NCBI GenBank assembly: GCA_937136395.1
Contig: CAKZOI010000083.1
Span: forward strand, 1-64,000
Source of the DNA: an uncultured Opitutia bacterium
GTDB lineage: Bacteria; Verrucomicrobiota; Verrucomicrobiia; Opitutales; Coraliomargaritaceae
Reading direction: 5' to 3'
DNA: 64,000 nt
In this document: positions 31,351 to 40,727 of the stretch, one piece after another
Numbering within the stretch: the first letter of the stretch is position 1
Layout: every line of letters starts with the position of its first letter
The notes under the pieces: generated by a model
Database searches by the model: none
What the model was told of the DNA's origin: nothing
The model's input: only the letters and a program-made list of their open reading frames with translations
Made by a program: the position numbers and the translations under genes

Positions 31351-31483
31351 ATCTTTGAGTAAAATTTGTTTATCTGTCTTTACGGCTTGCGCCAGCTGCC
31401 TCTGCTAGATTGCTTATTAATAGTCTAATAACCGCAGGCTGCAAATATCAGTTTGTATTAAAGTTGCTACCAATACCAGTCCC

Positions 31484-33031
31484 TTGCCGAAACAAAAATC
31501 GACCAAAACCAAGGATAAGATATTCGTCCTTGATACCAATGTTCTCCTCCACGACCCCCAGTGTCTGCATAAATTTGAGGAGAACACATTAGCCATCCCT
31601 GTTGAAGTTCTTGAAGAGCTCGACCGCAAAAAGTCCGCCCCTGGTGAACTTGGATTTGCGGCACGAAAGATCCATCGAGACTTGCGTGCCCTGTTTGATG
31701 ACGAGCTGGCGGTGCCGCCTGAAATGAAGGGCAAGGGCAGCTCAGCTCTGAGCCGCGATCTGGCAAATGGTGGCCGCTTGATTGTGGTGATTAACGACTA
31801 CTTTGTCAGTGGCGATCCCGCAAGCGAAGGCATGAATCGCCTGAAAGCGACTCTCGTGGATATGGAAAAGATGGATAGCCGCATTCTAGCGTCGGTCTTT
31901 TTTCTCAAGGAAGTCTGTGAAGATAGTCGAGTGATTCTTGTGACCAAGGATGCCAACATGGCATTGAAGGGAATTGCGCTTGGGCTGGAAGTTCAGGACT
32001 ACATGAACGACAAAGTCACCACGACCAAGATCGGCGGTGGCTGCAAAACGCTTACGATCGATAAAGAAGATTACCAGCGCTATATCGAAGAACATGGAGT
32101 GGACCTTTCCCCTGAGCAGACCAGCCATCTTTTTATTAATGAATACATCTATCTCAGCGACGGCGAAAACGTCGAACCTGCGCGCTATCGGGGGGACGGT
32201 CAGATCGAAGCATTGATCTTGGGTAATGAGGTGGGCATCAAGATTCCAAAAGGTATTAAAATTCATCCTCTCAACGACGAGCAGCGTATGCTCATGGATG
32301 CGATTCTCGATGAGGATATCAAACTCGTCACCTGTTGTGGCAAGGCGGGCACGGGGAAGACACTCGTGAGTATCGCGATGGCGCTTTACCAAACATTAGG
32401 GGATGATAATCTTTACGAGCGTGTCTTTATTACTCGACCACTGGTGCACATTGGCAAGGACACGGGCGCGCTGCCTGGCACCCTCGACGAAAAAATGGCT
32501 CCTTATATCGCTCCGTTTTATGATAATTTGGAAGTGCTCTTTAGCAACCGTAAGGTAGCCAAAGAGCCAGAGCCCGAAACGGGCACTCATATTGATCGTA
32601 TCACTTCCAATCGTAAACGTAAGAAAGCGATGGCGAAGCTTGCTAAGCAACCTGCTCAGAGCGATTCCGCTGACGATGAAAGCACCAAGACACGCAAGCC
32701 ATATCAGTTCCTCTTTGATTTCGGAATCGTGGAGGTCGAGGCCATGACTTTCATTCGTGGCCGTTCACTCGCCAACACGATCTTTATTATTGATGAAGCT
32801 CAGAATCTGACTCCGCACGAAGCAAAGACTGTTGTTAGCCGCATGGCGGAAGGTTCTAAGGTTATCTTACTCGGCGACCCCTACCAAGTGGATAGCATGT
32901 TTCTTGATGCGTGGTCCAACGGCTTGGTTCACACTGCGCAGCGCTTGAAAGGGACAGAAATCACCGCGCACCTAGAATTAGTGACTGGTGTGCGTTCAGA
33001 ATTAGCAGAGCTGGCAGCCGACTTATTGTAG
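31484..33031 (+). CDS. PhoH family protein: PIN domain fused to PhoH-like ATPase
   Basis: The 515-residue protein has an N-terminal PIN nuclease domain (about 12-150; [29 protein letters not shown]) followed by a PhoH ATPase domain (about 250-500) with Walker [16 protein letters not shown] and Walker [17 protein letters not shown]. The last strand is LLGDPYQVD. This PIN-PhoH (PhoH2-like) architecture is linked to RNA helicase/RNase activity. Between the ATPase motifs there is a Lys-rich, Ser/Asp-rich insert ([19 protein letters not shown]). Translation appears to begin at a TTG codon; no ATG lies in frame upstream. It may be an RNA-metabolism partner of the divergent rnc. Confidence 0.92.
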   Translation: MPKQKSTKTKDKIFVLDTNVLLHDPQCLHKFEENTLAIPVEVLEELDRKKSAPGELGFAARKIHRDLRALFDDELAVPPEMKGKGSSALSRDLANGGRLIVVINDYFVSGDPASEGMNRLKATLVDMEKMDSRILASVFFLKEVCEDSRVILVTKDANMALKGIALGLEVQDYMNDKVTTTKIGGGCKTLTIDKEDYQRYIEEHGVDLSPEQTSHLFINEYIYLSDGENVEPARYRGDGQIEALILGNEVGIKIPKGIKIHPLNDEQRMLMDAILDEDIKLVTCCGKAGTGKTLVSIAMALYQTLGDDNLYERVFITRPLVHIGKDTGALPGTLDEKMAPYIAPFYDNLEVLFSNRKVAKEPEPETGTHIDRITSNRKRKKAMAKLAKQPAQSDSADDESTKTRKPYQFLFDFGIVEVEAMTFIRGRSLANTIFIIDEAQNLTPHEAKTVVSRMAEGSKVILLGDPYQVDSMFLDAWSNGLVHTAQRLKGTEITAHLELVTGVRSELAELAADLL

Positions 33032-33146
33032 GGGTAGATTTTTGGGGTGTTGTTTAAATTAATCGCACCGGGTTCGTTAGATTTTACTGGAACCTGTATC
33101 CTAAAAAGTTGTCAGCTTTGCTGATCATTCACGATACATTATAACT

Positions 33147-34601
33147 ATGAAATTATTAGCTGCTACATGTTTTTCTCTGGTCCTGTTTCAAGCCTTTGCT
33201 GGAGCACAAGAGCACCCGAAGTTAGCCATTGATCTCGACGCACGCGCAATCACCGATGCCGCTCCTCAGCAAGTGGTTTCCTATGCGGATGTCCTGGAAG
33301 AGGCGACCCCTTCAGTCGTATCGGTCTATACTTCGCGCATTGTTTCGCCTGCTACGCGTCAGCAAGTGCCTGATTTTTTTCGTCAATTTGGACTGCCGGC
33401 ACCTCAGCAAAGGCAGCCAGTTCAGCCACAACCAGAGCGTCGCGAATCGCTTGGTGTTGGTTCGGGAGTAGTGATTTCAGAGGATGGCTACATTATTACC
33501 AATGCGCACGTGGTGACGAGCGGTGGCGGTCGGCAGGCCGATGAGATCTTAGTTCGTTTTAGTGATAACAGTGAGCATGTTTCTGAGTTGATCGGATTTG
33601 ATGAAAAGACCGATGTGGCAGTGCTCAAAATTGAAGTGGACGAGCCATTGTCCGCTCTCAAGATTGCGGATAGTGAGCTGCTGCGTGTGGGCGATATTGT
33701 TTTTGCTATTGGTAACCCACTCAATGTGGGATTGACCGTTACGCAAGGGATTGTCTCGGCGAAAGACCGTAATTCGCGGGGCATCTTAGGCCCTGGAGGT
33801 TACGAAGACTTTATTCAGACCGACGCGGCGATTAACATGGGAAACTCTGGCGGTGCCTTGATCGATGCGGCTGGCCGCTTGATCGGTATCAATACCGCGA
33901 TTGTGTCGAGCTCTGGCGGAAGCAATGGTATTGGTTTTGCCATCCCCACGAAGCTAGCACTCAATGTTGCTCGGAATCTCATCGAGCGCGGCGAGGTGCC
34001 GCGCGGCTTACTGGGGCTTTTTCCTGAGGATTTAGATCGCGACATGGCAGAAGCCTTCGGCCTTGAAAGCACTAAAGGAGCTCTGGTCAATCAAGTGCAA
34101 CCAGACTCGCCCGCTGAGCGCGGCGGGATACGCCATGGAGATGTGATTTTGAGTGTCGATGATATCGAAATTGAGTCAGCGCCACAGCTGCGTCTGGTCG
34201 TTTCGCAGACCCTCCCAGGCACAGAAGTGTTGATTAAGCTTGTCCGCCAAGGCGAAACCATGGAGCTCCCAGTTGTGCTTGGCAGTTTAAACGGCTCTGT
34301 CGTTTCGTTTGGTCCCGTTCAAGAAATTCTTGAAGGAGTCGTTCTTGGTGAGCTTAGCGACGAAGTGCGCACTGCGATGAAGGTGCCTGACAATGTAGAA
34401 GGTGTTCTCGTGGAGTCGGTCTCAGCCGACTCTCCCTATGCGGTCCGAAGGGAAATCGCTCAAGGAATGCTTATTTTAGAGGTCAATGGACAGAGGGTTT
34501 CTACGCCATCTGAAGTTGCGGATCAGCTTAGAAAAGGGATTAATCGCTTCTACGTGTGGTTTCAAGGATCGTCAGGCTTTGTGGTTCTACGCATTAAGTA
34601 G
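33147..34601 (+). CDS. HtrA/Deg-family periplasmic serine protease
   Basis: The 484-residue protein has a signal peptide (LAATCFSLVLFQAFAGA), a trypsin-like domain with the full triad (His in IITNAHVV about 120, Asp in KTDVAVLKI about 155, Ser in NMGNSGGALID about 233), and two PDZ domains (about 280-375 and 385-484). This is the DegP/DegQ/MucD layout, which handles misfolded envelope proteins. A Gln/Pro-rich loop (LPAPQQRQPVQPQPERRE) precedes the His strand and matches the LA-loop region. It is followed 5 bp later by a ychJ-like gene, so the two are probably co-transcribed. Confidence 0.94.
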   Translation: MKLLAATCFSLVLFQAFAGAQEHPKLAIDLDARAITDAAPQQVVSYADVLEEATPSVVSVYTSRIVSPATRQQVPDFFRQFGLPAPQQRQPVQPQPERRESLGVGSGVVISEDGYIITNAHVVTSGGGRQADEILVRFSDNSEHVSELIGFDEKTDVAVLKIEVDEPLSALKIADSELLRVGDIVFAIGNPLNVGLTVTQGIVSAKDRNSRGILGPGGYEDFIQTDAAINMGNSGGALIDAAGRLIGINTAIVSSSGGSNGIGFAIPTKLALNVARNLIERGEVPRGLLGLFPEDLDRDMAEAFGLESTKGALVNQVQPDSPAERGGIRHGDVILSVDDIEIESAPQLRLVVSQTLPGTEVLIKLVRQGETMELPVVLGSLNGSVVSFGPVQEILEGVVLGELSDEVRTAMKVPDNVEGVLVESVSADSPYAVRREIAQGMLILEVNGQRVSTPSEVADQLRKGINRFYVWFQGSSGFVVLRIK

Positions 34602-34606
34602 AGGCC

Positions 34607-35017
34607 ATGCCCACGCCTACTAATTGCCCCTGTGGCTCGGACCTTGCATACGCAGAATGTTGTCAGCCTTTTCATGACAGGCGTGAAAAGGCGCCCACAG
34701 CACAGGCCTTGATGCGTTCGCGCTATACGTCATATGTGCTCGGACTGGTTGATTACCTCGTCGAGACCACACATCCTTCCGCGCGTGCTAGAGATTTAGC
34801 TACTGCCTATCAGCAGACATTCGAGACCATTCAATGGATCGATCTCAAGATTTGCAGCACCTTTCAAGGTGGGCCTGCGGATAAAACTGGAAAGGTTGAA
34901 TTTAAGGCGAGCTACCTGCAAGGCAGCCGTCATTCTGTCCATCATGAGCATTCGCGGTTTAAGCGCTATAAAGGTGACTGGCATTATTTCGACGGTGTCG
35001 TGAGTGATCAAAAGTAA
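34607..35017 (+). CDS. YchJ-like SEC-C motif protein (UPF0225)
   Basis: The 136-residue protein opens with a SEC-C zinc motif (NCPCGSDLAYAECCQPFH) followed by the YchJ middle domain (APTAQALMRSRYTSYVLGLVDYLVETTHP) and an NTF2-like strand set ending HHEHSRFKRYKGDWHYFDG. YchJ proteins are small cytosolic zinc proteins of unknown function. It sits between the Deg protease (5 bp gap) and a GIY-YIG protein (5 bp gap), which suggests one mRNA. Confidence 0.9.
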   Translation: MPTPTNCPCGSDLAYAECCQPFHDRREKAPTAQALMRSRYTSYVLGLVDYLVETTHPSARARDLATAYQQTFETIQWIDLKICSTFQGGPADKTGKVEFKASYLQGSRHSVHHEHSRFKRYKGDWHYFDGVVSDQK

Positions 35018-35022
35018 GCTAG

Positions 35023-35280
35023 ATGTGGAGTGTTTATATACTGCGTTGCGGCGATGCTAGCCTCTATACCGGAGTCGCGGTAGATGTAGCGCGCCGTTTT
35101 GAAGAGCATCAATCACAAGGTCCCAAATCCGCCAAATACACCCGTGGGCGTGGACCCTTACAGATTGTTTATCAGCGCGAGGTCGGCACCCGTTCGGAGG
35201 CTTGCGCCGAAGAATACCGGATTAAGCAACTCTCCAAAGCGGACAAGGAAGCTCTGATTATGGAAGGGCAGTTAAAGTAG
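35023..35280 (+). CDS. GIY-YIG nuclease-superfamily protein (UPF0213/YhbQ-like)
   Basis: The 85-residue protein has the GIY-YIG fold signature: WSVYILRCGDASLYTGVAVD, with Arg in VARRFEEHQ and the late Glu/Lys region EEYRIKQLSKADKEALI. Single-domain members (YhbQ type) have been linked to DNA maintenance. It is the third gene of a tight deg-ychJ-giy cluster. The first Tyr of GIY is YIL and the second is YTG, as in this subfamily. Confidence 0.9.
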   Translation: MWSVYILRCGDASLYTGVAVDVARRFEEHQSQGPKSAKYTRGRGPLQIVYQREVGTRSEACAEEYRIKQLSKADKEALIMEGQLK

Positions 35281-35431
35281 CGGCGGACGCCCCGACCGCT
35301 ATCTGCCTGAGCGACTGAACGCAGGAACCACTAGATGAAATGTGTAGCGTGCCGCTTCAGAGGACGACTGGCATGACCTCGCGGTAACAACTAATTCGTT
35401 TGCTAAAGTTGCACGCCACTATCTATCCACA

Positions 35432-35465
35432 AAAAAGCCCGTTGGTCGAAACCAACGGGCTTTTT
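35432..35465. terminator. bidirectional intrinsic terminator
   Basis: aaaagcccgttggt / accaacgggctttt stem with loop CGAA and T-runs on both strands. It serves the convergent GIY-YIG (plus) and pal-like (minus) genes. The gap 35281-35431 before it shows no gene. Confidence 0.85.
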
Positions 35466-35489
35466 AGAAATGTATCCGACGGGTGTCGT

Positions 35490-36083
35490 TTATTGGAGGA
35501 TGATTAAATCAGCGCGACGGTCTTGGGCAGACAGGTTCTTTTCGAGGCCTGCGGTGGATTCGAGGCTGCCCTTGGAGAGTGTATGCACACGTGCGGGGCT
35601 GATGCCTAAAGTAATGATGTAGTCTTTCGCGCTATTGGCACGACGCTCACCTAGAGCAATGTTATACTCGGCAGTGCCATACCAGTCGCAGTGCCCCTCG
35701 ATCAACAACTCATCGCTAGAGTTGTCGTTTAAATGATTGGCTGCCTGCTGAAGCTTGGAGCGCTCAGAAGCAGAGATTGAAGAAGAATCAAAACCGAAAT
35801 AGACGGAAGGAAGCACCCCTTCGATCATATTTTTACCATTGTATTTACCATTTCCCATGCCCTCGCCAGAACCGCGCTCTGTCAGCACATCTCCATCGAT
35901 ACCATAGCCGCCTACTGGGCCTGCTGGGATAAGGTCTCCGTCGATGCCATTTCCAATTCTAGAGGTGTCGCCACCGATGCTTGTTCCGCGGTCCGATGGC
36001 GTTGGAGCCTGTTTACGTGTGCAAGCGGGAAGGAGGAGTGCTGCAATGAGAAGGGTAATGAAAATGCGTGCCGTCTTATACAT
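35490..36083 (-). CDS. OmpA-family peptidoglycan-associated lipoprotein (Pal-like)
   Basis: The 197-residue protein has a lipoprotein signal peptide with lipobox LLPAC (about residues 18-22), a Gly/Asp-rich linker (GGYGIDGDVLTERGSGEGMG), and a C-terminal OmpA peptidoglycan-binding domain (about 90-195; VYFGFDSSSISASE, LLIEGHCDWYGTAEYNIALG, ERRANSAKDYI). The Asp/Arg pair that binds diaminopimelate is visible as HCD and ERRA. It tethers the outer membrane to the wall. No tolB or tolR gene is adjacent, so a true Tol-Pal role is only likely. Confidence 0.9.
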   Translation of the reverse strand: MYKTARIFITLLIAALLLPACTRKQAPTPSDRGTSIGGDTSRIGNGIDGDLIPAGPVGGYGIDGDVLTERGSGEGMGNGKYNGKNMIEGVLPSVYFGFDSSSISASERSKLQQAANHLNDNSSDELLIEGHCDWYGTAEYNIALGERRANSAKDYIITLGISPARVHTLSKGSLESTAGLEKNLSAQDRRADLIILQ

Positions 36084-36160
36084 AGCGGATTAATGTGGTG
36101 GCATGATTTGTATCTCGCAAACATTTTCCTTTATTCTTGTATAGAAAAAACCTCACTAAA

Positions 36161-37015
36161 ATGCCACCGCCCCTCAGCCAATTGATAAAATCTACACCAA
36201 AGGTCTTTTTGATCGATAACGGATCGCTCCGACCGCAAGCGACTTTCGCGTTGCGTGAACTCGCTGCGCAGTTAACCGAACGTGGCCAGCAAGAAGTCGA
36301 ACCTGTCAGCCTGCTGCATTCGCATAAAATTCCAGTTGAAAAAATTGGCGGCGTGCCTGCAACGATTGTGCGTCGTCGTTTGCGCGAATGCATCGCCGCA
36401 GGTGAGCGCCATTTTATTATGCTGCCGCTTTTTCTCGGCCCGAGTTCCGCAATTCGCGATTACTTGCCCGAACTGATCGAAGAGGCGAGGGCGCAGGCGC
36501 CTGACATCCAAGTCCAAATTGCCGACCCGCTGGCGGGAGCAACCGTCGATGCGCCTGATCCACGGCTTGCCGAGATACTAGCCGATCATGTCCGCTCCAT
36601 CATTGAGGCAGAGCAATACGCTCTCCCAAAGGTCGCTCTAGTCGATCACGGCACCCCTGTTCAATCTGTCAACCGTGTGCGTAATGCGGTGGCTCAGCAA
36701 CTTGCGAGCTTGCTAGAGAAAGAGACTAGTCAAGTAGTCGCCAGTTCCATGGAGCGTCGCGACGGACCGGAATATGCGTTTAACGAGCCCTTGCTCGAGC
36801 GTCTCGACACGGTGTTTGATTCTGGAGGTGCATGCGTCGTCGCCATGTTTTTTCTACTCCCAGGTCGCCACGCTGGAGAGGGCGGCGATGTTGTCGAGAT
36901 TTGCGACGACCTCAAAGCACGTGGCGCATTTCAAAAAATATCCATCACGCCTCTGCTCGCAGAGCACCCTATGCTCTTAGACATCCTGCTCGACCGATTG
37001 GCTGCAGTCGAATGA
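36161..37015 (+). CDS. CbiX/SirB-like two-domain chelatase homologue
   Basis: The 284-residue protein has two related chelatase halves: KVFLIDNGSLRPQATFALRE (about residue 12) and VALVDHGTPVQSVNRVRNAV (about 170), each followed by a PLFLGPSSAIRDYLPEL / FFLLPGRHAGEGGDVVEIC strand-helix unit. This matches sirohydrochlorin cobalto-/ferrochelatases, which insert a metal into siroheme or cobalamin precursors. The first half has Asn where the metal-binding His of the HGS motif is expected; the second half keeps it (DHG) and also the His in GRHAGEGG. No tetrapyrrole gene lies nearby. The ATG at 36161 is preferred to a non-ATG codon at 36137. Confidence 0.8.
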   Translation: MPPPLSQLIKSTPKVFLIDNGSLRPQATFALRELAAQLTERGQQEVEPVSLLHSHKIPVEKIGGVPATIVRRRLRECIAAGERHFIMLPLFLGPSSAIRDYLPELIEEARAQAPDIQVQIADPLAGATVDAPDPRLAEILADHVRSIIEAEQYALPKVALVDHGTPVQSVNRVRNAVAQQLASLLEKETSQVVASSMERRDGPEYAFNEPLLERLDTVFDSGGACVVAMFFLLPGRHAGEGGDVVEICDDLKARGAFQKISITPLLAEHPMLLDILLDRLAAVE

Positions 37016-37294
37016 TTCAGCCGTAGCTTCCACAATTGAATTTGTAGCAAAGGGCAATGCTCAGTCATTGCCGTGGACCTAAATGTTTCAAAGTGTCGGC
37101 GCTTGCGAGGGAGCGCAACCCTCCAGCTTTTCATCGAACATTCCTCCAGTTGGTGTGATCATTTATAGATTGGAGTCCTTAGTATTTTGCTGATACGTTC
37201 CAGCCGTAAGGTAATTTCCGATCAGTGACTGCATGGCTATGCGCTACGTTCGCGCTTGTGACTTCAATCGCAGTGTATACTACTTGGCTGGATA

Positions 37295-38254
37295 ATGGCT
37301 GATCGAGTAATAGAGTTTGAAATAAGCAAAGGTGCAAAAGCGGGTCGCGCGGATAAAATCTTTGCGTCGGCATTTGAGGATGTCAGCCGTGCGCGTTTGC
37401 AGCGTGCGTTTGAGGCAGGGGCGGTGACCTTTGACGGGCAGGTGATCGATAAACGCTTTAAGGTGAATCAACCCGGGACTTTACGTGCTGTATTGGTGGA
37501 GCCGAAGGCAAGCGAAGGTCCTAAGCCAGTAGAGATACTGCTGGATGTCATCTATGAAGATGAATCGATTTTAGTGGTTAATAAGGTGGCAGGTATGATT
37601 ACTCATCCTGGAAGTGGCACGGGTGATGATACACTCGTGCATGCGCTCCTGCATCATACGAAAGGAGATTTGAGCACGGTGGGGGCTCCGGATCGGCCTG
37701 GTATCGTTCACCGCTTAGATAAGGAAACGAGTGGCTTGATCGTTGTGGCAAAGAACGACCTCGCGCACCACAAGCTGGCGGCTGCATTTAGTGAGCGGAA
37801 AACTTATAAGCGCTATACGGCATTGGTGCAGACCGCGCCGAAGTTGTCGCGAGGTTCAATTAAGGACGCAATCGGCCGACATCCTGTGATGCGGACCAAA
37901 ATGGCAGTGGTGCAATCCGGGAAAGAGGCGCACACAGACTGGCAGGTGAAGCAGCGCTTTGGCCAGCGTGCGGCGCTGGTGAGTTGTGTGATCCATACGG
38001 GGCGCACGCATCAGATACGGGTGCATATGAGTTCGATTAAGCTGCCTTTGCTGGGTGACCCCACATACGGGTTTAAGGCGAGTCGATTGAAGGCGTATAC
38101 TGTTCCGCGCGTTATGTTGCATTCTACCGAGTTGCACATTCAGCATCCTGAGCGTGATGAATGGATGGAATTTGAGGCACCTCTACCGCAGGATTTTTGT
38201 GAATTGATTCAACAGTTGGAAGCGTCGGACAAGTCGCCTGCAGAGTCTTGGTAA
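37295..38254 (+). CDS. RluA/RluD-family 23S rRNA pseudouridine synthase
   Basis: The 319-residue protein has an N-terminal S4 RNA-binding domain (about 20-80; [20 protein letters not shown]) and a catalytic domain with the family motif [15 protein letters not shown] (catalytic Asp about residue 140) and [10 protein letters not shown] near the end. Overall architecture is RluD-like (helix 69 of 23S rRNA), but the exact site cannot be read from sequence. It is a single gene. The 279-bp gap upstream (37016-37294) holds no recognisable feature. Confidence 0.94.
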   Translation: MADRVIEFEISKGAKAGRADKIFASAFEDVSRARLQRAFEAGAVTFDGQVIDKRFKVNQPGTLRAVLVEPKASEGPKPVEILLDVIYEDESILVVNKVAGMITHPGSGTGDDTLVHALLHHTKGDLSTVGAPDRPGIVHRLDKETSGLIVVAKNDLAHHKLAAAFSERKTYKRYTALVQTAPKLSRGSIKDAIGRHPVMRTKMAVVQSGKEAHTDWQVKQRFGQRAALVSCVIHTGRTHQIRVHMSSIKLPLLGDPTYGFKASRLKAYTVPRVMLHSTELHIQHPERDEWMEFEAPLPQDFCELIQQLEASDKSPAESW

Positions 38255-38515
38255 TTGGCGTAGTCTATAGGTGGTGTCTTCGGTGGCACGGTGATGTAAC
38301 GCGATGTCGTTATTTTTACATAATTTTCAGTTCAACAGTTATCCTACAGAATTCACTATTTTTGGGTATGCGTTTTAAGCTTTGCTGCGCTTAGGCCTTT
38401 AGCGAGTTATTCACAGTGAGTTTAGCTAAAGTCGACATGGGAATTTTATGAAAAGGCGCAGGAATAAACTCTATTGCATCGTGGGTCACTTTACTTAGGA
38501 TTGGGTTTTCTACTT

Positions 38516-39781
38516 ATGAGTATTCATATCCTGACTACCGATCAAAAGATGGTCGAACAGCTTACCCAACTGTTCGCTGGAGGGGAACATGCGTTTACCT
38601 TCTATGATGACCTTGAAGTTTTGATCGCCATGCTGCTTAAGTTGAAAAAGCCCGATATGGTTTTTTTATGACTTGCTGTTAGAGGCCACTTTGTGGGCTT
38701 TTGACGCACTGTTTTATGGCACAAAGAAAACGAACCTGATCGCTTTTGAGCCGATCGAGGAAGGCGGCCAAGAAGGGGCGCATCGTTGCCCCAAGAATGC
38801 GAAACACTATTTAGTGCTTTCGGCTGACATGCGCCGGTCTAAGGTGCGTTTGCAGAAAGTGATTCATGAGGTCGCGCAGACTTCTGTGGAGAAGAAAGCA
38901 AAGCGCAAGGTTGCGAAGAAGAAGGTGGCGTCTGCCAATGTAAGTGCATCGGCGAAATCAACTATTGTCGGCGATGTGGTGGCTCCAGTGACGATTACTC
39001 GTCAACTAACTGCACGCAGTCCTGCAATGCAGGACTTTCTAGTGCGCATCAATGAAGTGGCGAGCAAGGCCTCTTTGATTCTTATTGAAGGTGAAGACGG
39101 TGCCGAGTTTGAGCTCGCAGCGCGCGAGTTGAACTTTCGAGCGAATGGAGATGTCTTTCCTTTAATGGTGCTTGACCCGATGCATTTGTGTGCGGCTCAG
39201 TTGAAGGTCTTATCTAAATCGAAAAATACGCCCATTTATTGCTACATTGGTATTTCGTATGAGCTCACATCGCATTCTGTCGAGCAGTTGGCGGAGACGA
39301 TCAAGTTGATCTTTAAAGAGCGTGTAGATTCGCCATTACGTTTATTCTTGGGCATGTTAACGGCTCTGAGGAATATGCAAGTGCAAGTGCCATGGAGTTA
39401 GTGAACCTCTTTCGTAAGGATGGCACGCCCCTTGAATTGCCAGGCATGGCAGATCGCAAGGAAGATGTGCAAGTAATCGCCCAGTCCGTTTTTGCGATGC
39501 TACGTGTGGCGCATCCATTTCTCTGCACCCGGACTCTATCAGTTAAGGCTATAGAATACCTTGAAGAGGAGCATGAGTCATTGGACTATTCTCGCCTGAT
39601 TCGTATGATTCGAAATTCGATGGCGCTCACTCAGCGCGACACTTTAACAGAGCGAGAATTGAAAAACTTTAGCGACGATAGCCCTAGCTCTCGGCACATG
39701 ATTGAGAGCTTTGCAGATGAGAAATTCTTTGCCGAGCAAAGTGGGGTAGAGGATATGTCAGACTTAGCCGAAGGCGGCTAA
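38516..39781 (+). pseudogene. NtrC-like receiver/AAA+ regulator with two frameshifts
   Basis: One protein is spread over two frames with a return to the first. Frame 1 (ATG 38516) gives SIHILTTDQKMVEQLTQL through KKPDMVF. It then stops (TGA 38669) after a T7 run; dropping one T gives DMVFYDLLLEATLWAF, restoring the phospho-Asp strand of a receiver domain. Frame 2 runs on through a Lys-rich linker (KAKRKVAKKK), RSPAMQDFLVRINEVASKAS, to LRLFLG. One missing base near 39353 then gives HVNGSEEYASASAMELVNLF and GMADRKEDVQVIAQSVF, as in NtrC-type AAA+ domains, ending at 39781. The Walker A position reads EGEDGAEFE, not GESGTGKE, so ATP binding is lost. It is a decayed or frameshift-dependent regulator. 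Confidence 0.65.
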
Positions 39782-39785
39782 ACGA

Positions 39786-39815
39786 AAAAAGGCCACCCGT
39801 TTAGGTGGCCTTTTT
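39786..39815. terminator. bidirectional intrinsic terminator
   Basis: aaaaaggccacc / ggtggccttttt, 12-bp perfect stem with loop CGTTTA. It separates the NtrC-like gene from the convergent small membrane gene. Confidence 0.85.
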
Positions 39816-39837
39816 GTGTTAAAATTGAATGAGGCGA

Positions 39838-40149
39838 TTACTTCGCCGCGCTCTTTTGTTTACGCTGGTCGACGAGAACGATCATGAACATGTGATAAGA
39901 GAACCAGAAAACAGCCGTGATCGGTATTGCTGTGAAGCATGCTTGTAGCTGGGCAATGAAAGGATCTGGAGAGAATGTGAATGGGCGCAACAAGTAAGAC
40001 ATCAGGACGAAAAAGACGAATGTCAGGATGAAGCCGAGTGAAATGTGCCCTTTAGTGAGGAGTTTCTGATATGGTGCGTTTTCCATTAGTAGGAGCAGAA
40101 AAAGCTCCTGAGAGATGGTGTCAAAGCGAAATTGCGCTTTTCGCTGCAT
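39838..40149 (-). CDS. small membrane protein, function unknown
   Basis: The 103-residue protein has two strong transmembrane segments (SLGFILTFVFFVLMSYLL and ACFTAIPITAVFWFSYHM) with a short loop between, then a basic C-terminus (VDQRKQKSAAK). I do not recognise the family. It is transcribed away from secG, sharing an intergenic region of about 110 bp, and is terminated by the hairpin at 39786. Confidence 0.7.
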   Translation of the reverse strand: MQRKAQFRFDTISQELFLLLLMENAPYQKLLTKGHISLGFILTFVFFVLMSYLLRPFTFSPDPFIAQLQACFTAIPITAVFWFSYHMFMIVLVDQRKQKSAAK

Positions 40150-40262
40150 AGTTTTTGTTCAAATTTGATGATTTAGCTAGTAAAAGGCATGAATTTCTCT
40201 CTTGAACTCCCGCCTGCACTGGGCATTTTCCTCCTTTTTCCAATTTTCACCCGCTTAATCTT

Positions 40263-40727
40263 ATGGGCACGCTTTTAATCAGTCTTTTAACCTTAGTCCT
40301 TCTACTCATTTCGGCTTTCGTCGTGTTGATCATCTTGATGCAGCGCACTAGCTCCAATGGTGGAATGGGTGCTGCACTCGGTGGTGGTGCTGCAGAATCA
40401 GCATTTGGCTCTGAAACGAATAATGTCCTGACCAAAGGCACAATTTACGGAACGATTGCATTTTTCCTCGTTTCTATGGGGCTCTATTTGCTCTACCAAT
40501 CAGAAGCTTCAAAGCAACCTGCGACAGTTGATGTTAAAGAACTTATTTCAGCAGAATCCGTTGAGCCTGCTGCAGAGACTGTGACCACTGTTGTTGATAA
40601 TGCTGAGGTCGTTGGAACAATTGAGTCGACTGTCGAGTCAGTAGAGGCTCAGGTCACAGAAATTCAGTCGGAGGTAGACGCTGCTATGGAAGCCGTCGCG
40701 ACAGAAGAAGTGCCTGAAGTTCAGTAA
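40263..40727 (+). CDS. secG: preprotein translocase subunit SecG
   Basis: SecG assists SecYE in protein translocation. The core (about 1-80) is typical: a first membrane helix ([20 protein letters not shown]), the Gly-rich loop [20 protein letters not shown] with [13 protein letters not shown], and a second helix ([20 protein letters not shown]). An unusual acidic, Val/Glu/Thr-rich tail of about 75 residues follows. Its TAA stop overlaps the ATG of the next gene (TAATG), so the two are likely translationally coupled. Confidence 0.95.
   Translation: MGTLLISLLTLVLLLISAFVVLIILMQRTSSNGGMGAALGGGAAESAFGSETNNVLTKGTIYGTIAFFLVSMGLYLLYQSEASKQPATVDVKELISAESVEPAAETVTTVVDNAEVVGTIESTVESVEAQVTEIQSEVDAAMEAVATEEVPEVQ

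Noticed and set aside
38655-38675. Classical -1 slippery heptamer T TTT TTA in the NtrC-like gene
   Set aside because: A -1 shift there leads quickly to a stop; the frame that restores the receiver domain needs +1 (one T fewer), so standard -1 frameshifting does not explain it.
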